Below are positions 19,090-27,951 of a stretch of DNA of 64,000 bases, one piece after another (the stretch's first letter is position 1; every line of letters begins with the position of its first letter). Position numbers and translations under genes: made by a program. Location of the stretch: NCBI GenBank assembly GCA_016704345.1, contig JADJAH010000018.1:62001-126000 (forward strand), written 5' to 3'. The notes below the pieces were generated by a model. It did no database searches and had not been told where the DNA came from. It worked only from the letters and a program-made list of their open reading frames with translations. Origin of the DNA: Ignavibacteria bacterium. Its GTDB lineage: Bacteria; Bacteroidota; Ignavibacteria; Tepidaquicellales; Tepidaquicellaceae.

Positions 19090-19755
19090 ATATCCTAGCC
19101 TAACACCGTATAACTATTCTGTAAATAATTCTTTAAGAGTAATTGATCCGAATGGTGCAGATCCATTTGAAATCATAGTGAGAACTTACATTCCTTTTTA
19201 TGTTGTAGCTCCTGGATTTAGAGGCGATGGCAGAGGTCCTGATCCAAATTCAAACTCTTTTAGAACTGAACAAAAAATTACTGTAGAAACTGATAGATCG
19301 GTTTCTTCAACAAAATTACGAATTATGATGCTAAGATATCTCCCTCAACTTTAATCGCACCAAGTAGTCCGGTGCCTATAATTTTAACTGGTATGGGTGA
19401 AGGTGAATTTCATGCATTGGTTGGTTATTCATCTGAATTGAACGGAGGAAATAATGCTTCAGTTGAATTGACTGGAGAAGCACATGTTGGAGTTATCCCA
19501 ACAGCACTGTCTCCTGCAATTGATTATACATTCGGGATAACAATTTTACCACAAAAGGATGGTTCTGTTCAGGTACAATTGACTGGCTCACATGATAAAT
19601 TTCCAGCTTATGAAATTGACATAAAAGATGAATCGGGAAATTTTACTCCTATTTATAATCAGAGTCCTGAAGATCCAATATTTGGACCAAGACACCTTTT
19701 TCCTTACCCTGTTGGTGGAAAAACCAATGTTAGTTCAGAACTAATTCTTCCATGA
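19061..19755 (+). pseudogene. Rhs C-terminal tip domain 1, frameshifted
   Basis: After the G-run frameshift the reading resumes as QVEPLLDKYPSLTPYNY, the end of the Rhs core, then a tip domain with VRTYIPFYVVAP and GDGRGPDPNSNSFRTEQ up to a stop at 19354. A second one-base shift near 19300-19330 is needed to join it to the next frame, which carries GMGEGEFHALVGYS, AHVGVIPTALSPAIDY and SHDKFPAYEIDIKD and stops at 19755. The two halves together resemble the DUF3238-type domain seen at the end of some Rhs proteins; I give that from memory and with moderate confidence. Two indels suggest decay or sequencing error. Activity is unknown. Confidence 0.6.
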
Positions 19756-20120
19756 GGAATCAAATGAAAATATTTTGGATTTTATTGCTACTTTTACAAA
19801 TTATAATGTGGAGTTTCTTATTCTTGTTAGGCAATCTCAATATTTCAGATTATAATATTTATCTATACATTTTTTTTATGTCATGCTCCAGTAGTGTATG
19901 TTTTTGGTTAAATTTATTATGTTATCGTAAGAAAATTCTTGCTACTACTTTTAAGACATTTAAAGTTTTAAGCTTGGTATGGGTTATGAATATCCTTCTC
20001 TTTTCATTGACCTTATTAGTTGGCTTTATTATAGATGCTCTTCTTTTTTTATGGTATATTTTCACAATAATTTATATAGGCAAACAGTACGTATTTAGGA
20101 AAGAAGTAAATTATCAATGA
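19752..20120 (+). CDS. Small membrane protein, candidate Rhs immunity protein 1
   Basis: The 122-residue protein has about four hydrophobic segments (near 8-26, 36-56, 74-94, 96-112) and no recognised domain. Its ATG overlaps the stop of the tip domain (ATGA), the arrangement expected of a toxin and its cognate immunity gene. A second ATG at codon 5 is possible. The base composition is noticeably more AT-rich than the Rhs core, as is common for tip/immunity cassettes. The immunity role rests on position alone. If real, a membrane immunity protein would fit an effector acting on or in the envelope. Confidence 0.6.
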   Translation: MRNQMKIFWILLLLLQIIMWSFLFLLGNLNISDYNIYLYIFFMSCSSSVCFWLNLLCYRKKILATTFKTFKVLSLVWVMNILLFSLTLLVGFIIDALLFLWYIFTIIYIGKQYVFRKEVNYQ

Positions 20121-20220
20121 ATTTATTTTTCGCTGTATCTGCTATAGGTAAAAAAGCAAAGGGCTCACTTTCATTTAAAGTCAGCTAGAAATATTTTTGC
20201 AATAAGATGACCATAACAGA
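20121..20220 (+). other. Rhs cassette junction
   Basis: A short AT-rich spacer ends abruptly at about 20220, where sequence homologous to the Rhs core (SGT.RLQN in translation) resumes. This marks the recombination joint between the first tip/immunity cassette and the displaced core fragment. Confidence 0.4.
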
Positions 20221-21180
20221 ATGAGCGGAACGCTACGATTGCAGAATAAATATCCGAACTTACAGTACGAGTACGACCTGAACGGCAACGTAACAACAGA
20301 TTCAGTTTACAACAACTTCAGCATTTCTTATGACCACAGAAATCTGATCACCGAGCTGTATCACATTGATACACTGACATCGACAAGGCAGTATTCTTAT
20401 GCAACAAGATACTGGTATGATGAAGCCGGAAACAGAGTGAGAAAGCTGACATACAGGAATACGCAGATTCCCCCGCCGCAGATCAACGACTGGGGTAATC
20501 CCGGCAGCGGCTGGACGCTTCTGAACAACGAGCATTATGTGCGTGGCGTTAACGGCAAAGAGCTTGCAACATACTCCGGCAATACCTTAACCGAATGGTA
20601 TGTATGGGCAAGCTATATGGTTGGAAAGATAAAAGGCAATGCAAAGTATTTTTTCTTCAAAGATCATCTCGGCTCTGTAAGAGCAGTTGTTGATAACAAC
20701 TTCAATCTCATCTCAGCAGTGGATGGAGCCTGCCCCCGCGTGCTTTTGGCGGGGGACATGTGGGGCGACAAGATGCAGGGAAGAATTTACAACGGAGATT
20801 CAACGAAGTTCGGCTTCACAGGCAAGGAAGAGGATGAGGAAAGTTACTATAATTACTTTGGAGCGAGGTATTATGATGCGAGGTTGGGACGGTGGGGACA
20901 AGTAGAGCCGCTGATGGACAAATTTGTACAGCTAAGTCCTTATGCATATTCACTTAACAATCCTATCAAGACAAAGGATGTTGACGGAGAAGATGTAGTT
21001 ATAGTGTTAAGCGGTGCCGGGTTCATTTTTGCAGGATCTGAAATAGGGCAAATGGAATCTGGAGCTGATGATTTTGCTTCCAAAACAATTCTTAATGAAT
21101 TAACAGACTATGCCAATGCTAATCCAGAGAAAGATATTGATGTAAATGGTTTCTATTCTCTTCGGATTATTCGGAAGTAA
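20221..21180 (+). pseudogene. Displaced Rhs core fragment with tip 2 (orphan cassette)
   Basis: This 319-codon frame begins in mid-core (LQYEYDLNGNVTTDS) and has no signal peptide or N-terminal shell. It matches residues of the full-length Rhs gene from about 18.4 to 19.1 kb, including HYVRGVNGKELATY, FKDHLGSVRAVVD, YFGARYYDARLGRWGQVEPL and the PYAYSLNNPI end. Here the GRWGQVEP junction is intact. After it comes a different tip (VVIVLSGAGFIFAGSEIG...), which goes out of frame near 21150. It also carries an in-frame palindromic insertion at 20727-20757. The arrangement is a classic orphan Rhs tip cassette left behind when a new tip was recombined onto the parent gene. Confidence 0.75.
20733..20755 (+). 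repeat. GC-rich palindrome inserted in frame in Rhs core
   Basis: CCCCCGC (20733-20739) pairs with GCGGGGG (20749-20755). Compared with the parent Rhs gene (SAMDFDMWG) this copy reads SAVDGACPRVLLAGDMWG, an extra nine residues or so coded by the palindrome. The insertion keeps the frame. Confidence 0.7.
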
Positions 21181-21580
21181 AGATGAAATCTTACATGCCG
21201 CAGAGTTTATTATGTCAAATTTAGAAAATCGTGATGAGCAAGTCATTATTTATGGATATAGTCAAGGTGAGCCAATGCAATTGAGCTGTCAGATTATCTT
21301 GGGAAATTGGGAATTGCAGTGAATTTGGTTGATTACAGTGGATGCTTATGATGCACTGACGGAAAGTTCAGGTTTTGAAATCTCTGATAATACTGTTGAT
21401 AATTTCAATTTTTATCAGTTAGAATCAGATGCTGTAACTGGAGCAAGAGGTTGGCCAAATTCAAGTCGTGGAAAAAGTACTAGAGTTCACAACAAATTCA
21501 AAAAGGATACAGACCATAGTTCTATTGATGAAAAGACAACAAATGATGTACTAAGATTAATCTACAATAAGATAGAATAG
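21146..21580 (+). pseudogene. Tip domain 2: alpha/beta-hydrolase-like, with three frameshifts
   Basis: Reading across frames restores one protein: ...FGLFGSKDEILHAAEF, then VIIYGYSQGGANAIELSDYL, then VITVDAYDALTESSG, and finally HNKFKKDTDHSSIDEKT, stopping at 21580. GYSQG is a nucleophile elbow (Ser), the Asp in TVDAY and the His in DHSSIDE could complete a Ser-Asp-His triad, so this looks like a lipase or esterase fold. The lesions are an extra base near 21151-21156, a missing G near 21267, and an extra G near 21330-21331. Three indels in 200 bases while neighbours are intact argue for a decaying orphan effector, unless the assembly is poor here. Confidence 0.6.
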
Positions 21581-21629
21581 AGAGGGTTTGTGTTGAGGTT
21601 TTTCTTCTTAAACATAAATTCTCTCATAA

Positions 21630-21965
21630 ATGAGTATTTCACGATTTTTGTTAAGTTCTCTATTTACCATAAATGTTTTCTTTATGCTCGCATATTCGAA
21701 TGAACTTCTCAATCTCAGGATTTCTATATTTGATCTTAGCTCATTATCAGGTTATTCAAATTTGTTGACATTGGTTAAGGTTTCTATGTGGAACTTACTG
21801 CTTAATGTCTTGATATGTTTGTTAATTGCACTACTTTTCAAATATAAATTCAAGCAAAGATCACCCTTTACGGTAGTAGTGGCAATTAACTTGATGACTT
21901 CAATAATATTGTTTCTGTTTTCAATGGGAATCCTGCTACAGTATTCCGAATTTAGAATCTTTTGA
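21630..21965 (+). CDS. Small membrane protein, candidate immunity protein 2
   Basis: The 111-residue product has about three hydrophobic segments (5-24, 47-70, 80-104) and matches no family I know. It lies 49 bases after the hydrolase-like tip and before the next Rhs fragment, the same slot as the small membrane protein at 19.75 kb. Low GC again sets it apart from the Rhs cores. A role as immunity protein for tip 2 is inference from position; it could also be a decaying remnant. Confidence 0.5.
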   Translation: MSISRFLLSSLFTINVFFMLAYSNELLNLRISIFDLSSLSGYSNLLTLVKVSMWNLLLNVLICLLIALLFKYKFKQRSPFTVVVAINLMTSIILFLFSMGILLQYSEFRIF

Positions 21966-22005
21966 AATTTCATAGAAGCTATTTCAATATGAAATTCATT
22001 CATTT

Positions 22006-22617
22006 ATGTTACGCTATTCACTCAACCGCCTCAGCGGAATCGGCGAGTATATTTTTCAGCCGTCAGACAATCCGGATAACGGAAATCAGTTTGAATCTTC
22101 CGACCAGCAGGATTATCTTGCAGTAAATGTTTACGACACAGTCACAATCGAAAACTCTATTGTAAATATCTTCACTCCGCCAAACGGATATTACGACCTG
22201 CCGAACTATACAGAAGGCAGGCTTGCGTCAACGGCTTTCAGGACGAGGCAGTCTGACAACTGGAACTACAAGTATTACCGTTATGATGAAAGAGGGAGAG
22301 TGAAAAAAATGTGGCTGATGCTTGACGGCCTTGAATTGAAGACGGTTAATTATGAATACAACTCGCAGGACATGGTGAAGAGTTTGAATTACAACAGCGG
22401 CGCAGACTTTAAGAGATACAGGTATAGGTATGATAAAGCAGGACGATTGCAGGCGGTTGATACTTATGAAGGACCGGAGTCTTATGACGATCCGTCATCC
22501 TATCAGTCGTTTACGGATTATGAATACAATCCAAACTCATTTATTGTTACTAATAATTTTCTCGGCGGCTTCACAGGTTCATCGCTCGGTTTCTTTTATC
22601 GCAGAGTTCCCGCCTAA
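22006..22617 (+). pseudogene. Second displaced Rhs core fragment (no tip)
   Basis: A 203-codon piece of the Rhs core, starting LNRLSGIGEYIFQPSDNPDN and ending abruptly in FTGSSLGFFYRRVPA, where the homology stops and repeat DNA begins. It corresponds to 17.5-18.1 kb of the full-length gene. Bases 22246-22427 are identical to 17746-17927 over 182 positions, whereas flanks differ at several percent or more, a sign of recent gene conversion. It has no start signal, shell or tip and is unlikely to make a functional protein. Confidence 0.7.
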
Positions 22618-22713
22618 GCAAATCAATAGTTTCTCCTTACTTTAAAGTCGGCGGGTAACTCTGCGAAGACGAAGACTTTTGGGAACATCAACAACGGCGA
22701 TACAACGGCGAAA

Positions 22714-22785
22714 AAAGCCCGAAGGGCTGACATTATTATAGAAGAAATATTTCATGTTTGGAAAACCCCGAAGGGGTGACATTAT
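22714..22785. repeat. CCCGAAGGG repeat, two units
   Basis: Two units, AAAGCCCGAAGGGCTGACATTATTATA at 22714 onward and a related one with CCCCGAAGGGG at 22765-22775, lie 48 bases apart. The same motif recurs at 30303, 31192 and in tandem at 43943. The core is a small perfect palindrome followed by TGACATTAT or TGAAATTAT. Confidence 0.7.
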
Positions 22786-22789
22786 GAAT

Positions 22790-22878
22790 TTGTTGTAGGT
22801 GACCAAGAAGTTTGCAGGTGCTGCATGAAGAAAATCACCTGACCGAAATGCAAACTATTGGGAACATCAAACTACGGC
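22790..22878. repeat. Dispersed palindromic element, copy D
   Basis: Left arm 22790-22820 (TTTGTTGTAGGTGACC...GTTTGCAGGTG) and right arm 22836-22878 (CACCTGACC...TGCAAACTATTGGG) are imperfect inverses. The inner GCAGGTG/CACCTG part is also present in copy B. Confidence 0.8.
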
Positions 22879-23134
22879 GGAAATTGCCGGAACTCTGAAT
22901 TTTATTTTTTCTTACATATATATTAAACAAATTAATCAATTTTGAAATCTGCAAATTACGCCTCAATGAAAATAGATTTATTCGTAAGGATCCAAAAAAA
23001 TATTAAGCGAAAGTATGCACATTTTCACTCAACGAGATAGATACCCGGAACAGTGATTATGAATTGTAGATTAAGCACAGAGAGACAACGGTCAGCATTG
23101 TCAATGACTAAACTTAAAACTCTGAATTGTAACA

Positions 23135-26020
23135 ATGGATAAGAAACCGGAAGGTAATGTAATTTTCCTCTTCACAGATATTGAAGGAAGTACTAAGCTG
23201 GCTCAGAAGGACACTGACAATTACACTCTTGCACTTGAGAAGCATAATGAAATCTTGTCTGAAATTATTCAGAGCAACAATGGATTCGTTTTTAAAACTG
23301 TCGGGGATGCTTTTTGCTGTGCGTTCGGGAATGCAAGTGATGCAATAAAAGCAGCTGTCGAATCTCAGATTATGTTAGCTTCTGAAGACTGGAGAGAAAT
23401 GGTTATCAAAGTGAGAATGGGAATTCATTCCGGCAAAGCTGAATGGAGCGGTTCAGACTATATGGGCTATCTTACACTTGCCAGAACATCCAGGTTAATG
23501 TCAACGGCTCACGGTAATCAGATATTGGTTTCAAATGATGTCTATGAGAGTATCAAAGATGATTCACATTACATAAATGATGTGAAGATCAGCTTCAGAG
23601 ATTTTGGAGAAAGAAGATTAAAAGATCTCATCACGCCGATGAAGATCTTTCAGATAGTTTCAGAAAAACTTCAGACTGAATTCCCGCCGATAAAAACTCT
23701 TGATGCAAGACCAAATAATATTCCGGTTCAGTTAACAAGTTTTATAGGCAGAGAAATAGAGATTCCTGAGATAAAAGTACTTTTGGGAAGATCAAGACTT
23801 ATAACTCTTTTGGGTCCCGGAGGAACAGGCAAGACCAGACTGTCAATTCAGGTAGGAGCTGATCTGATAGATGATTTTCCTGACGGTGTATTTCTTGTTG
23901 AACTGGCACCGGTTGCAGATCCATCTTGGATTCCTGAAGCAGTTATGAATTCTCTGAAGATCAAGGAAGAAAAAGGAAAGTCCATCCGGGAAACTCTGAC
24001 TTCATTTCTTTCAGATAAGGAATTGCTGATCATAATTGACAATTGCGAACATCTTATAAATGAATGTGCAAATTTCTGTCAGTTGCTATTGGCAAATTGC
24101 CCGAAGCTGAAAATAATCGCAACAAGTCGTGAAGCACTTAATTGCAACGGCGAACAGATCTACAGAGTGCCGGCGCTTCCTGTTCCTGACCCTTCTATGA
24201 TGGATACAGCCGAACAGCTTTCACAATATGCTTCTGTGCGATTGTTTATCGAAAGGTCATTATCTGTCAATCCGAACTTCCGTGTAAATAATGACAATGC
24301 TCCTGCGCTTGCCGAAATATGCAGCCGTCTTGACGGAATACCGCTGGCAATAGAACTTGCAGCAGCAAGAACAAAGAGCATGTCTGTAGAGAAAATTCAT
24401 GAAAGATTAGACGACAGCTTCAGATTGCTTACAGGCGGACTAAGAACAGCATTACCGAGACAGCAAACTTTGAAAAATCTGATTGACTGGAGTTACAATC
24501 TCCTTTCAGATGCTGAGAAATTGCTCTTTGCAAGATTGTCTGTTTTCAGCGGTAGCTGGTCTCAGGAAGCTGCTGAAGATATTTGTTCAGATGAAAACGT
24601 TTCCGATGTTGACATTTTTGAACTGATGTGTCAGCTTGCGGAAAAGTCAGTGATCATTTATGATGATAACAGCGGGAGATATAAAATGCTTGAAACTATC
24701 AGACAGTATGGTGCAGAGAAACTTGAAACTTCCGGAATTGCTGAAAACCTGAATAAGAAATATTATGATTTTTATTTCAGATTTTCTTCAGATCATTATA
24801 ACAAGCTCAGAGGAAATTCTCAGATTGAGTCAATGAATCTTTATGATGCGGAGATTAATAACATTAACAAAGTACTTTCTGAATTAATGAATCTACCGGA
24901 TAAGGTGTTTGGATTAAAGTTTGTTGCTAATGTATTTCTATATTGGGAAACTAAAGGAGATTATACATCTATGACAAAATGGAATGAAACTTCATTGCAA
25001 TATATAGATCTATTGCCGGATGATCTTAAGTCAGATCTCTTATACTTATCGGGATTTGTAAACAAAAACAACGGCAACTATAAACAAGCTGAGAGATATC
25101 TGGAAGAAAGTCTGATTTACAGATTGAGGCTTGCAGATAAGTCCAAAATCGCGCAGAGTCTGTGGTTAATGGGTGAAGTTGCTAACATTAAAGGCAACTT
25201 TATGAAAGCAAGAGCTAACTTTGAAAGATGTATTGAGATTCGAACAGAAATTAAGAATAAAACAGGAATCACATCTGTTATGAATAGTCTTGCAAACATA
25301 TTCATTTATCAAAAGGATTTCGAAAGGGCCAGATCTCTTATGCTGGAGAATCTGGCTTTGCTTCGTGAAAGTAATGAAAAACGCCCTATAGCTATAACAT
25401 TGTATAATCTGGCACTTGTTGAAAATGAACTCACCGGAACTGAGCAAGGAGATTATGACAAAGTAAATGAATATCTGGAAGAAAGCCTGCTTATTTTCCG
25501 TGAACTGGGTAACAACATGAATATTGCGTATATCTACATTCTTTATGGCTTGATAGATGAGAAGCTGGGGAATCCGGAAAAAGCAAGAACATTGATAAAT
25601 GACGGTTTGAGTTTGATGCGAAAAGCAAATTATAAGTTCGGAGTTGGCAATGCACTTTTCAATTTAGGGAATATTGAACTTAATCTTAAAAACTATGAAC
25701 AATCTAAATCTTTGATAAAGGAATGTTTATCAATCAAGCTTGAATTTCAGGATAAACGAACTATTACCACTTGCTTTTCTAAATTAAGTCAGATAGCTGA
25801 AAGTCAATCCGAAAATGTAAAATCAGTTCTCCTGTACGCCTCTTCCCGAAAGATGAATGAAGATCTTGGATTAATTCTAACCACAAATGAGATTCAGGAT
25901 AATGATGAATTTTCCTCCAGGCTAAGATCAAAATTAGGCAGCGATGTATTTTCAGACTTAATGGAAAGGGGAAGATCACTTACGTTAGAGCAGGCAGCAG
26001 AAATTGCTTTATCTGATTAA
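23135..26020 (+). CDS. Class III cyclase-like / NB-ARC-type NTPase / TPR regulator
   Basis: The 961-residue protein joins three parts. Residues 5-175 are a class III nucleotidyl cyclase homology domain: LFTDIEGST (Asp15) and KTVGDAF (Asp58) give the two metal-binding acids. The usual VNxAAR helix reads LTLARTSR, without the transition-state Asn, so cyclase activity is doubtful. Residues 200-500 are a STAND/NB-ARC ATPase with P-loop LLGPGGTGKTR (227-235), Walker B LLIIIDNCEHL and GIPLAIELAAAR. The rest is TPR repeats (about 600-900). Similar proteins are signalling switches that assemble on ligand binding. It stands alone, flanked by repeat DNA; the signal and output are unknown. Confidence 0.88.
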   Translation: MDKKPEGNVIFLFTDIEGSTKLAQKDTDNYTLALEKHNEILSEIIQSNNGFVFKTVGDAFCCAFGNASDAIKAAVESQIMLASEDWREMVIKVRMGIHSGKAEWSGSDYMGYLTLARTSRLMSTAHGNQILVSNDVYESIKDDSHYINDVKISFRDFGERRLKDLITPMKIFQIVSEKLQTEFPPIKTLDARPNNIPVQLTSFIGREIEIPEIKVLLGRSRLITLLGPGGTGKTRLSIQVGADLIDDFPDGVFLVELAPVADPSWIPEAVMNSLKIKEEKGKSIRETLTSFLSDKELLIIIDNCEHLINECANFCQLLLANCPKLKIIATSREALNCNGEQIYRVPALPVPDPSMMDTAEQLSQYASVRLFIERSLSVNPNFRVNNDNAPALAEICSRLDGIPLAIELAAARTKSMSVEKIHERLDDSFRLLTGGLRTALPRQQTLKNLIDWSYNLLSDAEKLLFARLSVFSGSWSQEAAEDICSDENVSDVDIFELMCQLAEKSVIIYDDNSGRYKMLETIRQYGAEKLETSGIAENLNKKYYDFYFRFSSDHYNKLRGNSQIESMNLYDAEINNINKVLSELMNLPDKVFGLKFVANVFLYWETKGDYTSMTKWNETSLQYIDLLPDDLKSDLLYLSGFVNKNNGNYKQAERYLEESLIYRLRLADKSKIAQSLWLMGEVANIKGNFMKARANFERCIEIRTEIKNKTGITSVMNSLANIFIYQKDFERARSLMLENLALLRESNEKRPIAITLYNLALVENELTGTEQGDYDKVNEYLEESLLIFRELGNNMNIAYIYILYGLIDEKLGNPEKARTLINDGLSLMRKANYKFGVGNALFNLGNIELNLKNYEQSKSLIKECLSIKLEFQDKRTITTCFSKLSQIAESQSENVKSVLLYASSRKMNEDLGLILTTNEIQDNDEFSSRLRSKLGSDVFSDLMERGRSLTLEQAAEIALSD

Positions 26021-26302
26021 CAGAACATGTTGTGTGCAAGTAATTTGCTGTCTGAGTCAAATCAGATTTTTGCCATTTTGGTCTTAGTGAAACCGCTTGC
26101 AGCGAACAAACTGCGTGAAGATCACTCCGTTTGTTACGGGCAGTGAAGATTTAGACTCACCAGTCAATCTACTCTTTTTCGCAGACATCCTGTGATAACG
26201 CCTTTGCAATGATACAAAATTATGAGTTTGCTTCAAGCGGGAGACTCAGATGGGACGAAAAATATTTTGATGGGGTGACGAAATTCGAGAAGCATTGCAC
26301 AG
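26021..26302. other. Convergent intergenic region
   Basis: The gap between convergent genes shows no coding sequence and no clear terminator. I see only weak short inverted repeats. Confidence 0.3.
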
Positions 26303-27715
26303 TTACTTGTTTTGTATTTTCAATGCGACTGATTTCTTATTGAAAAAATTGCCATACCACTCACTGCTTAACATTGTGGAATTACTGGTAATGTCCTTAT
26401 AGAATATAGTTTTGGGAATATTTATTAAACTGTCAACCCGACAACTGTCGTTTGGACAATTTTCTAGAAACTGATACCTTTCATTTAACTGTCTGTTGTA
26501 ACTGTGTGCCGAACCGCTGAAAAGATCATTGAAAGCAGTAGTAATATTATTTGGCTTTATTAAAAAGAGAATTATGAAAACAAGTGAAAGTCCATATAAA
26601 TATTTACGGTTCTTGATAAAACTGAATTTGCCTTTGGTAAAAATTATGTTGGATAAAATATAAAGCAGATAAAACCATCCTGCAATAAAGATAAAGTAAA
26701 TGAAGTTGGATGTCCTGCTTAGTACAACTGTCGTGCTGTAGTAAGAAAAGAATACGCTTATATAAAGCACAATGATCCAACAAATACTAAATCCTACCGG
26801 ATTTGTTAGTAATTTATTTTTGAGATTCTTCTTCTTTTCGGATATTTTAAAATATACAGGCAGAAGAATAAGTGAACACGCTAACAGCGGAGAATTAAAA
26901 ATCCACGAAAGAATATTCTGATATAAAAAAACGAATGAGTTAAAAAATGAATAACTAAAATTCGTGTTTCCTGGAAACTGTGTCAGTCTGAATTTATTTC
27001 CCGGAGATTTTAATAAAATGTACAGAAAGATTCCTGATGCTATTACAAACACAACATATTGCCATTTGATCGACCTGTCTTTTACAAAGTGTCTGATGTT
27101 AAGAAATAATGTGAACAAGAACAAAAGTATTGCAAGAATTTCATTTACACCTGTAATTAATATCAATACAATAAGAGCCATAAAAGTGTAAACCAATCCT
27201 GAAGCAGAGTTTATAGAATTACCGGATTTTACTAAGAATGCAAAAAAAATCGGTACCAGAATAATGCCCGAATGATATGCTGATATTCCTCCATACCAGT
27301 AAAAACCGGAAGAAACTTCCGGCATTGCATATAAATAAGTGAATATGATCACAAGCGAAATCAGAATTCTTTCTCTAAAAGAAATTAATTTAACTGTGAG
27401 TAAACTTACTGAAAGCAATACTGATGAAAAAAATGAAGCCATAAATAGAAAGCATCCTGCTTTATAAGAGATGAAGAACTTATCGTAGACAGGTGTCAGA
27501 TAGAGAAGAAAATTTTGGAAATATCTTCCTGTACCGTGCCGGTATTGTACTTTGGTATTCGTCCATAAGCTTTTAATTCTTGCTTCATAGGAAAAATAAA
27601 AATCTTCAGGTGATGGATGGTTGTATAAGAACAGAAGCACAAATGGAACTGTTGCTAAAATAAATAAACCGATGAACACTCTCTGATAGAAAATATCTGA
27701 TTGATCTTTTTCCAT
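26303..27715 (-). CDS. Polytopic membrane protein, GT-C/DUF6056-like
   Basis: The 470-residue protein has around eleven hydrophobic helices. After the first helix comes PSPEDFYFSYEAR, an acidic loop in the place where GT-C glycosyltransferases and DUF6056 proteins carry catalytic acids, followed by a long first periplasmic loop with YFQNFLLYLTPVYDKF. The C-terminus after the last helix is a soluble tail of about 80 residues. A role in transferring sugars from lipid-linked donors to surface glycans is plausible but not proven. It is followed upstream (27.9-29.5 kb) by a second membrane protein of the same general type on the same strand, 236 bases away. Confidence 0.65.
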   Translation of the reverse strand: MEKDQSDIFYQRVFIGLFILATVPFVLLFLYNHPSPEDFYFSYEARIKSLWTNTKVQYRHGTGRYFQNFLLYLTPVYDKFFISYKAGCFLFMASFFSSVLLSVSLLTVKLISFRERILISLVIIFTYLYAMPEVSSGFYWYGGISAYHSGIILVPIFFAFLVKSGNSINSASGLVYTFMALIVLILITGVNEILAILLFLFTLFLNIRHFVKDRSIKWQYVVFVIASGIFLYILLKSPGNKFRLTQFPGNTNFSYSFFNSFVFLYQNILSWIFNSPLLACSLILLPVYFKISEKKKNLKNKLLTNPVGFSICWIIVLYISVFFSYYSTTVVLSRTSNFIYFIFIAGWFYLLYILSNIIFTKGKFSFIKNRKYLYGLSLVFIILFLIKPNNITTAFNDLFSGSAHSYNRQLNERYQFLENCPNDSCRVDSLINIPKTIFYKDITSNSTMLSSEWYGNFFNKKSVALKIQNK

Positions 27716-27951
27716 ATTATTTGCAAGATGAATTGTTCGGTGGATACAAATATAATAATCAAAGATCTCATGTTCTCATTGTAACTTAACAATTGCAGAT
27801 TTAACCGGCAATTACAATTAAGTTGTATGCTGCGATATTGCTGCTATTAAGATTTAGAAAAGTGTAAATGATCATCTGAAATTGTTAAATTCATTTTCTG
27901 AAAATACGAAGCCTCAAGTAATGTTGAATGATATTTGAACTCCCTTGAAGA

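Larger units (their letters stand above)
22618..23134. other. Repeat-rich intergenic region
   Basis: After the Rhs fragment this region contains two units of the CCCGAAGGG family (22714-22739, 22762-22785), one copy of the long palindromic element (22790-22878), and part of a further right arm near 22676-22705 (CTTTTGGGAACATC...). The remainder, upstream of the cyclase gene, is AT-rich; no promoter was recognised. Confidence 0.6.
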
